Origin: Bacteroidota bacterium
GTDB taxonomy: Bacteria; Bacteroidota; Bacteroidia; Flavobacteriales; Flavobacteriaceae
Direction of reading: 5' to 3'
Assembly: GCA_023427845.1 (NCBI GenBank)
Contig: JAEYZX010000077.1
Location: forward strand, 1-11,040
Length of the DNA stretch: 11,040 nt
This document shows positions 1 through 6,137 of this stretch, piece after piece (position 1 is the first letter of the stretch; the number at the start of each line of letters is the position of its first letter). The notes below the pieces were generated by a model. The model was not told the DNA's origin. It was given only the letters and a program-made list of their open reading frames with translations, and searched no databases. Both the position numbers and the translations under genes were made by a program.

Positions 1-525
1 GTATTATTTCTGTTCGCATTAATTTCTTGCAAAGACGAGAAAAAAGAAACAGAAGCGACGGTGTCAACTCCTGCTGCAAAACAAAATTTTAACGTTGAGA
101 TTGACGCTATAACAAATGTCAAGGATGATTTCGCTGTCTACTATACGGAAGACGGAACTAACGATTTTACTGGAACAATGGCATCATGGAAAGGAATCCT
201 GGGCTCTGGTAAGTCGGAGAAAGTAACATTTGATTTACCTGCAGATGTGATTCCAACTCATATCCGGTTGGATTTTGGGTTGAACAAGGAACAAGGAGAT
301 ATCGTGATTGAAAACATCAAAATGGATTTTTACGGGGAATCTTTTTCTTTCAAAGGGTCGGAATTCTTCACGTATTTCATCGCGAGTGACCAATTTAAAA
401 CTGAAGTTGATCAAGCTAAAGGTACTTTAACAATTTTGCGAGGCGAGGATGGTTTCAAAACCCCTTATTTCTATCCAACGCAGAACCTGATCGATGCGGT
501 CGCTAAAATTACTGCACAAGAGTAA
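1..525 (+). CDS. Putative surface lipoprotein of unknown function (5' end outside window)
   Basis: The frame is open from base 1, so the gene begins before the window; the GTG at 61 is internal. The first visible residues are a hydrophobic stretch ending in L-I-S-C (residues 7-10), a good lipobox, so Cys10 would be lipidated after signal peptidase II cleavage. It is followed directly by K-D-E-K-K-E, resembling the lipoprotein export signal (Lys plus acidic residues after the Cys) that sends Bacteroidota lipoproteins to the outer cell surface. About 165 residues remain after the Cys. They look like one soluble, probably beta-rich domain with alternating hydrophobic and polar residues (for example DIVIENIKMDF, around residues 99-109), with no catalytic motif I can name. 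A terminator follows closely, so it is probably transcribed separately from the sugar genes downstream. I do not recognise the family; a role in surface polysaccharide handling is only suggested by position. Confidence 0.8.
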   Translation, partial: VLFLFALISCKDEKKETEATVSTPAAKQNFNVEIDAITNVKDDFAVYYTEDGTNDFTGTMASWKGILGSGKSEKVTFDLPADVIPTHIRLDFGLNKEQGDIVIENIKMDFYGESFSFKGSEFFTYFIASDQFKTEVDQAKGTLTILRGEDGFKTPYFYPTQNLIDAVAKITAQE

Positions 526-551
526 ATATCCTAAAGTTGGAAATGAATAAA

Positions 552-590
552 AAAGGTTGCAGATTACGATTTGCAACCTTTATTAATTTT
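552..590 (+). terminator. Rho-independent terminator after the lipoprotein gene
   Basis: The stem is AAAGGTTGCA (552-561) paired perfectly with TGCAACCTTT (572-581). It extends inward by a G-T wobble and two A-T pairs to a TACG loop (565-568), a UNCG-type tetraloop. The stem is preceded by an A-run and followed by a T-rich tract (TTTATTAATTTT). It ends the transcript of the lipoprotein gene 27 bases after its stop codon and separates it from the polysaccharide operon. Confidence 0.9.
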
Positions 591-627
591 AACTTGACGG
601 CGAATGCATGGACGAACCTAAATTTTA

Positions 628-1866
628 ATGCAAAAAAACAATTTATACAACCTGTCTGTCTATGGCATTGGCCAAGCGTTTAATTTAATCACGCCATTAA
701 TTGTAATTCCCTATATCATTGCAGTTTGCGGGCTGGCAAACTATGGAAGGTCGGCTGTTGCGATGGCGCTGCTGTTTTTTCTTATTGTATTCGTAGATTA
801 CGGTTCAGATATTATTGGAGTTAAGGCGGTTGCCACAAACCGCGATAAACAATATGAACTCGGACGTATATTCACAACGACATACTGCGCTAAATTTTGC
901 ATGCTGATCCTAATATTGGGGGTGATGGCAGTACTTTTTTTGTTTGTTCCGAATTTTGCCGACGATTCGGCGTTGTATTTCCTGAGCCTTCCAATACTCA
1001 TCGGGCAATTCCTGAACCCTACCTGGTATTTGCAAGGACTCGAAAATTTTAAAGTCATAACGATTGTCAATGTACTGTCAAAATGCATTTATTTAATCGG
1101 TATTTTCTCTTTTATCAATCAACCGTCCGATTATATTTATATTAACCTATGGTGGGGAATCGGGATGATTGTTGCAAATGGATGCTGCTTTTTATGGCTG
1201 ATACACAAAAACCGGTTTGAATTCCGCGCACTTTGCAAAGACGACATCAGCATTCATCTGAAAGAGGGATTTCCTATTTTTTCATCACAAATCTTTGTCG
1301 CAATCCAACTGTATTCGCCCTTGATGCTGGTCGGTTTTCTCGGCGGTGCGGTACTTGCGGGGACGTATCGGGTTGTTGATCAAATTATCGTAATCTTTAA
1401 GACGTATATTCTTTTGTTTTTCAACTTCGTTTTTCCGCGTGTTTGCTACCTCCTGGGTGACAGTCTGGCTAAAGGCGTGCGGTATTGGCTCTTGTTTAAT
1501 GGTGCCAATTTTATCTTTATCCTGATTTCAATGGCCGTAGTTTATGGGTTTTCAAGCGATGTAGTTGCGTTTTTCACCGATTCGCATCGCGATGGAATTA
1601 CCGACTTGCTAAAAATCGCGATCTTGATCCCTATATTGATGTCGGTATCAGTTCCGTTGAAGCAGCTTGTGCTCGGAATGACCTATAATTCGTTTTATGT
1701 AAACACTACAATTGCGATATCGCTCGCAAATGTTATTGCGATGATTGTGATGCTAAGCTTATTCGGGCTTCCCGGTGTATTGATTTCTTTGATCCTTGCC
1801 GAAGCAACTACTGCTATGTTATTCTACTTAAAGATTAATAAGCCACTGTTTCTGCCTCAAAAGTAA
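628..1866 (+). CDS. wzx: Wzx-type oligosaccharide flippase
   Basis: This is an inner-membrane protein of 412 residues, the usual length for the Wzx/RfbX polysaccharide transporters of the MOP superfamily, which move undecaprenyl-diphosphate-linked repeat units across the inner membrane. It is hydrophobic throughout, with roughly 12 membrane segments. Family signatures are visible: an N-terminal helix with N-L-S-V-Y-G (8-13), the F-V-D-Y-G segment (55-59) followed by N-R-D-K (71-74), and the loop L-N-P-T-W-Y-L-Q-G-L-E (129-139), which matches the conserved N-P-x-W-(F/Y)-x-Q-G-(L/I)-E motif of this family. The ATG at 628 is the only sensible start, since the next Met lies past the first helix. 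No clear promoter or Shine-Dalgarno is seen; a TTG followed 24 bases later by TAATTTTA (584-591) is an imperfect candidate. It is the first gene of the tightly packed plus-strand run. Confidence 0.9.
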   Translation: MQKNNLYNLSVYGIGQAFNLITPLIVIPYIIAVCGLANYGRSAVAMALLFFLIVFVDYGSDIIGVKAVATNRDKQYELGRIFTTTYCAKFCMLILILGVMAVLFLFVPNFADDSALYFLSLPILIGQFLNPTWYLQGLENFKVITIVNVLSKCIYLIGIFSFINQPSDYIYINLWWGIGMIVANGCCFLWLIHKNRFEFRALCKDDISIHLKEGFPIFSSQIFVAIQLYSPLMLVGFLGGAVLAGTYRVVDQIIVIFKTYILLFFNFVFPRVCYLLGDSLAKGVRYWLLFNGANFIFILISMAVVYGFSSDVVAFFTDSHRDGITDLLKIAILIPILMSVSVPLKQLVLGMTYNSFYVNTTIAISLANVIAMIVMLSLFGLPGVLISLILAEATTAMLFYLKINKPLFLPQK

Positions 1867-1876
1867 AAACAAATCG

Positions 1877-1884
1877 TATTTTTG
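1877..1884 (+). promoter_or_regulatory. Candidate Bacteroidota -7 element before the acyltransferase
   Basis: TATTTTTG matches the TAnnTTTG -7 consensus of Bacteroidota exactly. The -33 side is weak: only CTG (1852-1854, 22-base spacer) is near the expected TTG. Transcription would begin near 1890, just before the ATG at 1909. It lies in the 42-base gap between the flippase stop and that ATG, so an intercistronic promoter is plausible, but readthrough from the flippase is equally possible. Confidence 0.4.
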
Positions 1885-1908
1885 AACGCCGTCCGGAAAA
1901 TTTTCAGC

Positions 1909-2598
1909 ATGCTAAAAAATTTACTTCAGAATTTACTTCAAAAAGCCGGTAAGACCTATTCAATCGACCCACGCATACCCGACCGGCTACTTGTACGCAC
2001 GATTTATATCAGGACAATAATGGTAATCCGCGGATTTATGATTACCGGGCGCAAAGTCTTTATCGGACCCGGTTGTAAGATTCTTAATCGGCGCAATATT
2101 CATTTCGGAAAAAATGTCACAATAGAAAACAATTCAGTAATCGACGGTTATTCGAGTAGTAAAATTGTTTTTGGCGACTGCGTAAAAATCGGAGCCTATT
2201 CAAAGTTACTGGCCACAAGCCATCTTGCCACTTTCGGAAAAGGAATGACAATGGGAAAAAATTCGGCTGTGGGCGATTTCACGCATTTTGGTGCTCCGGG
2301 CGGAATTGAAATTGGCGAAGATGTCATTATGGGTTCGTACGTGAGCTTTCATTCGGAAAATCATAATTTTAGTGATGTCAACATTCCGATCCGGGAACAG
2401 GGCGTCACATCCAAGGGAATAAAAATAGGTGATGATGTTTGGGTTGGTGCAAAAGTAACCTTCCTTGACGGATGCGTGGTCGGGAGCCATTCGGTAGTTG
2501 CCGCCGGCGCAGTAGTCATTGGTGAATTCCCCGACTATGCGGTAATTGGCGGTGTTCCGGCAAAAATCCTAAAAATGAGGACTGCAAATGGCATTTAG
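1909..2598 (+). CDS. Left-handed beta-helix acyltransferase (hexapeptide repeat family)
   Basis: A 229-residue acyltransferase of the hexapeptide-repeat (LbH, WcaF/maltose O-acetyltransferase-like) family, probably transferring an acetyl group from acetyl-CoA to a sugar of the repeat unit in the cytoplasm. After a basic N-terminal region come repeated hexapeptide turns (I-G-P-G-C-K-I, F-G-K-N-V-T-I, I-G-E-D-V-I-M-G, I-G-D-D-V-W-V-G) from about residue 50 to 205. The loop S-F-H-S-E-N-H-N-F (146-154) carries H148 and H152, one of which is the likely catalytic base. The end A-V-I-G-G-V-P-A-K (211-219) is the classic C-terminal signature. I choose ATG 1909 over the in-frame TTG at 1882 because ATG is the stronger start and the TTG overlaps the -7-like element at 1877-1884. 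The 3' end overlaps the next gene by 11 bases. Whether O- or N-acylation occurs cannot be told. Confidence 0.85.
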   Translation: MLKNLLQNLLQKAGKTYSIDPRIPDRLLVRTIYIRTIMVIRGFMITGRKVFIGPGCKILNRRNIHFGKNVTIENNSVIDGYSSSKIVFGDCVKIGAYSKLLATSHLATFGKGMTMGKNSAVGDFTHFGAPGGIEIGEDVIMGSYVSFHSENHNFSDVNIPIREQGVTSKGIKIGDDVWVGAKVTFLDGCVVGSHSVVAAGAVVIGEFPDYAVIGGVPAKILKMRTANGI

Positions 2599-3355
2599 CT
2601 TAAAGAAAGAAACATTAGTGCATGTGCTATTTACACTATGTGTAGCCTTGCCGTATCTAAACATATACGAGCTCACTTTTGTAGTATGGTCGGCCGCCAT
2701 TGTGCTTACCCTTAAGAAAAAATATTCAGTAGGTTTCTTGCAATACGTAATTAAATTCGCATTAATTATCCTGATTGCATTCATAGTCAGCTTTTTTTAT
2801 ATTTCCGACACCTACAATTATTTTAAAGACATAACCTATCTGTTAAAGCCTATACTTGGGCTTGTGATTGGCTATCAGCTTTGCAAAAAGTCGCTCGTCA
2901 ACCCAATGGGTGTAATAGTAACAACCGGACTTCTTATTGCAATTGCGCATTTGTCTGTCGTGGTATATGCATTTGCATTTTTTCCAATCGGAAACATAAG
3001 CGATCTGCGATGGTACAGTGGATATTTCAGTGATTTTGAGGTGTATGTTGTGATCCTATTGATGTTTCGCGACAAATTTCAGATTCCAATTTCGGAATCA
3101 CGAGCCAAATTGTACATCTCGATAATTGCGATTTCGGCAATATTTTATTTTGCGCGAACAAACTTTATACAGTTTGCGATACTGTATATGGCAATGAAAG
3201 GTTACTTTCTTGTTACAAAAAAGTCATTGACCGTTTTGGCGGCGATGGTGGCTTTCGTTGCAATAAGCTATTCGATAATCTTCTCATTTAATCCGACGCG
3301 CGATGCCGGCGGGATCGAGGGATTTATGTACAAAGTCAAGAACGCGCCCATCTAA
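2588..3355 (+). CDS. N-terminal half of the interrupted polymerase (truncated product)
   Basis: This is what would be translated if the TAA is real: 255 residues, nearly all membrane helix (approximately 10-27, 28-43, 53-71, 79-98, 105-130, 146-160, 172-190, 191-208 and 213-232), ending in a short polar tail R-D-A-G-G-I-E-G-F-M-Y-K-V-K. It lacks the conserved H-N loop and so should not be active alone. The start is ATG 2588, coupled by overlap to the acyltransferase gene. Confidence 0.5.
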   Translation: MAFSLKKETLVHVLFTLCVALPYLNIYELTFVVWSAAIVLTLKKKYSVGFLQYVIKFALIILIAFIVSFFYISDTYNYFKDITYLLKPILGLVIGYQLCKKSLVNPMGVIVTTGLLIAIAHLSVVVYAFAFFPIGNISDLRWYSGYFSDFEVYVVILLMFRDKFQIPISESRAKLYISIIAISAIFYFARTNFIQFAILYMAMKGYFLVTKKSLTVLAAMVAFVAISYSIIFSFNPTRDAGGIEGFMYKVKNAPI

Positions 3356-3370
3356 ACGTTTAAAACACGT

Positions 3371-3820
3371 GTGGATAAAGACGACTGGAAGGATTTCAAT
3401 GACAACTACCGTTCCTACGAAAACATTTTGACCATCAGACAGATGACGGCTATCGGGCCAGAGGCTGTGCTGTTCGGTAAAGGTCTTGGTTCGACAATCG
3501 ATTTAAAACGCGAGGTCTGGTTGCAGACAAGCTTTATGAGATATATCCCGTTTTTGCATAACGGATTTGCAACCGTGTTTTTAAAATCCGGCTTATTGGG
3601 ACTGGTCATTTATATTGGGACAATTACGTATTTTTTCAGGCGTCGGCGTTCAGAAGACCCTCAGGTAAAAGCGATAAACCTATTGTTTATTGGCACCGGG
3701 GTTTTCCTGATAATTTCAAACTGGGTCTTCCTCGGCTTCTACAATTTATTTGACACAAAAACGATATTGGTCGGTTATCTAATCGCACACCGGGAATTTC
3801 TTTTAAAAAATACGGATTAA
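3371..3820 (+). CDS. C-terminal half of the interrupted polymerase (possible restart product)
   Basis: Translation could in principle restart at GTG 3371, 15 bases after the TAA and in the same frame, giving 149 residues. This piece holds the conserved Wzy_C region: F-G-K-G-L-G-S (35-41), F-L-H-N-G-F (61-66) and the following helix K-S-G-L-L-G-L-V (72-79), then two more helices (about 102-122 and 123-140). No Shine-Dalgarno is evident. A split polymerase working from two chains is possible but unproven; more likely this is the untranslated remainder of a pseudogene. Confidence 0.35.
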   Translation: MDKDDWKDFNDNYRSYENILTIRQMTAIGPEAVLFGKGLGSTIDLKREVWLQTSFMRYIPFLHNGFATVFLKSGLLGLVIYIGTITYFFRRRRSEDPQVKAINLLFIGTGVFLIISNWVFLGFYNLFDTKTILVGYLIAHREFLLKNTD

Positions 3821-4989
3821 TGAAGAACATACTGTTTATACATCAGTCGGCCGAACTTTATGGTTCCGACAAAACGATTCTAATGTTTATCTGTGCCCTC
3901 GATAAATCGAAGTATCATCCCGTTGTGATTTTGCCCTTCGAAGGACCACTGAAAACTGAATTTGAAAAGCATCATATTACAGTCATCATCATGCCGGTCC
4001 TGAAATTGTACCGCAAGATGTTCACCCCAAAAAACCTGATGAGCTTCGCAAAAGAATATGTAGCGTCTCGAAAAGCCCTGCAGAAGCTTCATTCAAAGTA
4101 TAATTTTTCATTGGTCTATTCCCATACACTTGCTGCCCTGGCAGGATTTCTTTTTGCACGCAGGAACAACATTAAGCATCTTTGGCATGTGCAGGAAATC
4201 CTGGCAAGGCCAAAAATCATCAATACATTATTTACGAAATTGCTTTCGGATAAAGCCAATCACAAAGCCGTATATGATTCTATCGCAACAATGGAATTCT
4301 GGAGTAATGGCAATCCCCGACTTGCAGCGAAATCGGATTTTGTATGGAATGGTCTTGATGTCGCCGATAAACCAGTGCACTCTGATGCCGAGGTTCAGAA
4401 AACAAGGTTGCAGTTTTTCAATGCCTCACCCAATAATACAGTCATTGCACTTGTAGGACGGATCAACAGCTGGAAAGGGCAGCAATTGCTATTGAGTGCC
4501 TATAGTCTTATAGCAGATAAATACCCATCCGCGATTCTTGCTTTCATAGGATCGGCACCGCCAAATCAGGATTTTTTCCTGACAGATCTTCAGTCAAACA
4601 TCGCAAAACATAAACTTACCGACAGGGTTATAATTATCCCGTTTCAGACCGGTATTTGGAAAATCTGGGATTCGATAGATATTGCTGTGGTTCCTTCAAC
4701 CGAACCTGAGCCTTTTGGTATGGTTGCCATTGAAGCAATGCTGGCAAAGAAACCGGTCGTTGCCGCTAATCACGGCGGTCTCACAGAAATTGTTGTAGAA
4801 AACCAAACAGGTTTTCTATTTGAGCCCGGCGATGAAAAGGAATTGGCCATTGCAATCGAAAAACTACTTCAAAACCCGGAGATTGCCCGAGAGTTCGGTG
4901 TTTCAGGCTATGATCGGGCGGTTGAACACTTCTCATTGCAGAGCCATGTAGCCAAATTTGAGCAGATAATCGAAGATATTTTGACCTAA
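3820..4989 (+). CDS. GT4 family glycosyltransferase
   Basis: A 389-residue cytoplasmic GT-B fold glycosyltransferase that adds one sugar from a nucleotide-sugar donor to the growing lipid-linked repeat unit. The N-terminal domain begins K-N-I-L-F-I-H-Q-S-A-E-L-Y-G-S-D-K (2-18), where the glycine-rich loop binds the acceptor/donor. The C-terminal domain has L-V-G-R-I-N-S-W-K-G (211-220), with R214 and K219 expected to contact the donor diphosphate. It also has the retaining GT4 E-x7-E motif E-P-F-G-M-V-A-I-E (E297 and E305), followed by P-V-V-A-A-N-H-G-G and N-Q-T-G-F-L-F-E-P-G-D (328-338). The length is typical. It starts with ATG 3820 inside the TAATG junction with the broken polymerase, so its translation is probably coupled to it and could suffer from the upstream nonsense codon. 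The sugar transferred cannot be read from the sequence. Confidence 0.92.
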   Translation: MKNILFIHQSAELYGSDKTILMFICALDKSKYHPVVILPFEGPLKTEFEKHHITVIIMPVLKLYRKMFTPKNLMSFAKEYVASRKALQKLHSKYNFSLVYSHTLAALAGFLFARRNNIKHLWHVQEILARPKIINTLFTKLLSDKANHKAVYDSIATMEFWSNGNPRLAAKSDFVWNGLDVADKPVHSDAEVQKTRLQFFNASPNNTVIALVGRINSWKGQQLLLSAYSLIADKYPSAILAFIGSAPPNQDFFLTDLQSNIAKHKLTDRVIIIPFQTGIWKIWDSIDIAVVPSTEPEPFGMVAIEAMLAKKPVVAANHGGLTEIVVENQTGFLFEPGDEKELAIAIEKLLQNPEIAREFGVSGYDRAVEHFSLQSHVAKFEQIIEDILT

Positions 4990-4996
4990 TGCGAAA

Positions 4997-5025
4997 TTGA
5001 ATTTCGTTAATAAAAGCTACTTTTG
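4997..5025 (+). promoter_or_regulatory. Bacteroidota-type promoter before the DUF1972 glycosyltransferase
   Basis: TTG (4997-4999), an 18-base spacer and TACTTTTG (5018-5025) match the TTG-N(17-23)-TAnnTTTG promoter consensus of Bacteroidota at every defined base. It sits in the only sizeable gap (4990-5042) of the plus-strand gene run. Transcription would begin around 5030, leaving a leader of roughly a dozen bases before ATG 5043. It would drive the second half of the cluster independently of the flippase and broken polymerase genes. Confidence 0.75.
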
Positions 5026-5042
5026 CGCTTTAGTTTGTTTTA

Positions 5043-6137
5043 ATGAAAATAGCCATCCTAGGAACACGCGGAATACCCAACCACTACGGTGGCTTTGAGC
5101 AGTTCGCCGAATTCTTTTCAGTTTACTTAGCCGAAAAAGGACATGACGTATACGTTTATAATTCCCATAACCATCCGCATCAGGACGCTACTTTTAAAGG
5201 CGTAAACATCATACACCAGAACGATCCCGAACACAAACTTGGGACATTCGGACAGTTTTTATACGACTATAATTGCATAACCGACTCACGCAAACGCGGT
5301 TTTGATATCATCCTACAACTCGGATATACGAGTAATTCAATCTGGTTTTGGCTGCTTCCCAAAAAATCGATTATCATCACAAATATGGACGGGCTTGAGT
5401 GGAAACGCTCAAAATATTCACGGCCTGTTCAGCAATTTTTAAAATTCGCCGAAAGGCTGGCAGCATTGAGCAGCGACTATCTTGTGGCCGATTCGATCGG
5501 GATTCAAAAACTGTTGCGGAAACGCTATAACAAAGATTCGGTTTACATCGCATATGGCGCACATCCGTTTACACGTCCTGATGAAAGTGTTTTGGACCTG
5601 TACGGGGTTGAGAAGGAAAATTACAATATGGTGATGGCGCGTTTCGAGCCCGAGAACAACATCGAAATGGTGCTTGACGGTGTAGTCCTTTCCAATAGTG
5701 AAATGCCGATACTCGTAATTGGGAACCACAATACCAAACACGGGAACTATCTGAAAAATAAATTTTCAAAACACGCGAATATCCGGTTCATAGGCGGACT
5801 CTACAATCTTGAGCACCTAAACAATTTAAGGTACTTTTCAAACCTCTATTTTCATGGTCACTCCGTTGGGGGAACCAATCCGTCGCTTTTGGAAGCAATG
5901 GCCTCGAACGCGCTTATTGCGGCACATGACAATGACTTTAATAAAGGCATACTAAACCAAAACGCATATTATTTTTCGAATGCGGCTGAGGTCAAAAATA
6001 TTCTGTCATCTATCAAAAAAAATGATAACTTGCGATTGGTTCAGAATAATTTTACGGCCGTTGAGAACGAGTATAACTGGAACAAAATAAATGGGCAATA
6101 TCTACAATTATTTGAAACTTGCATTTCTCGATCTTAA
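5043..6137 (+). CDS. DUF1972-type glycosyltransferase (possible rhamnosyltransferase)
   Basis: A 364-residue GT-B glycosyltransferase whose N-terminus, L-G-T-R-G-I-P-N-H-Y-G-G-F-E-Q (6-20), is the signature of the DUF1972 family (PF09314) found in capsule and O-antigen loci. Also typical are N-M-D-G-L-E-W-K-R (114-122), A-R-F-E-P-E-N-N (199-206, the usual R-x-E-P-E-N-N) and H-S-V-G-G-T-N-P-S-L-L-E-A-M (273-286), which replaces the two-Glu motif of ordinary GT4 enzymes, leaving E284. Characterised relatives such as WchF/Cps2T of Streptococcus pneumoniae transfer L-rhamnose to a lipid-linked glucose, acting early in repeat-unit assembly. Applying that here is inference, since no dTDP-rhamnose genes are in the window. 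It has its own promoter (4997-5025), and its last 47 bases overlap the next gene. Confidence 0.9.
   Translation: MKIAILGTRGIPNHYGGFEQFAEFFSVYLAEKGHDVYVYNSHNHPHQDATFKGVNIIHQNDPEHKLGTFGQFLYDYNCITDSRKRGFDIILQLGYTSNSIWFWLLPKKSIIITNMDGLEWKRSKYSRPVQQFLKFAERLAALSSDYLVADSIGIQKLLRKRYNKDSVYIAYGAHPFTRPDESVLDLYGVEKENYNMVMARFEPENNIEMVLDGVVLSNSEMPILVIGNHNTKHGNYLKNKFSKHANIRFIGGLYNLEHLNNLRYFSNLYFHGHSVGGTNPSLLEAMASNALIAAHDNDFNKGILNQNAYYFSNAAEVKNILSSIKKNDNLRLVQNNFTAVENEYNWNKINGQYLQLFETCISRS

Larger units (their letters stand above)
2588..3820 (+). pseudogene. wzy: O-antigen polymerase/ligase (Wzy_C family) interrupted by an in-frame TAA
   Basis: One continuous reading frame of 410 codons, a normal length for a Wzy/O-antigen ligase family membrane protein, is broken at codon 256 by a single TAA (3353-3355). 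There is no frame change: the frame resumes at once as T-F-K-T-R-V-D-K-D-D-W. The N-terminal part carries about eight or nine membrane helices, and the part after the stop carries the Wzy_C hallmark G-K-G-L-G-S and L-H-N-G-F (His at codon 324). The first half ends exactly in the soluble loop (N-P-T-R-D-A-G-G) that normally leads into the catalytic periplasmic loop. The full protein would polymerise lipid-linked repeat units at the periplasmic face of the inner membrane, or ligate glycan to an acceptor. It starts inside the 3' end of the acyltransferase gene and shares one base (TAATG) with the GT4 gene downstream. A recent nonsense mutation or a sequencing error are the main explanations. Confidence 0.85.

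Noticed and set aside
61..63. GTG at 61 as the start of the lipoprotein gene
   Set aside because: The frame is open upstream to base 1 and encodes a lipobox, so 61 is internal.
619..626. TAAATTTT just before the flippase as a -7 promoter element, with TTG at 594-596
   Set aside because: It ends one base before the ATG, so transcription would begin inside the coding region, and the final G of the element is missing.
3340..3375. A frameshift as the cause of the broken polymerase gene
   Set aside because: Both halves are in the same frame (2588 and 3371 differ by a multiple of three); only the single TAA interrupts it.
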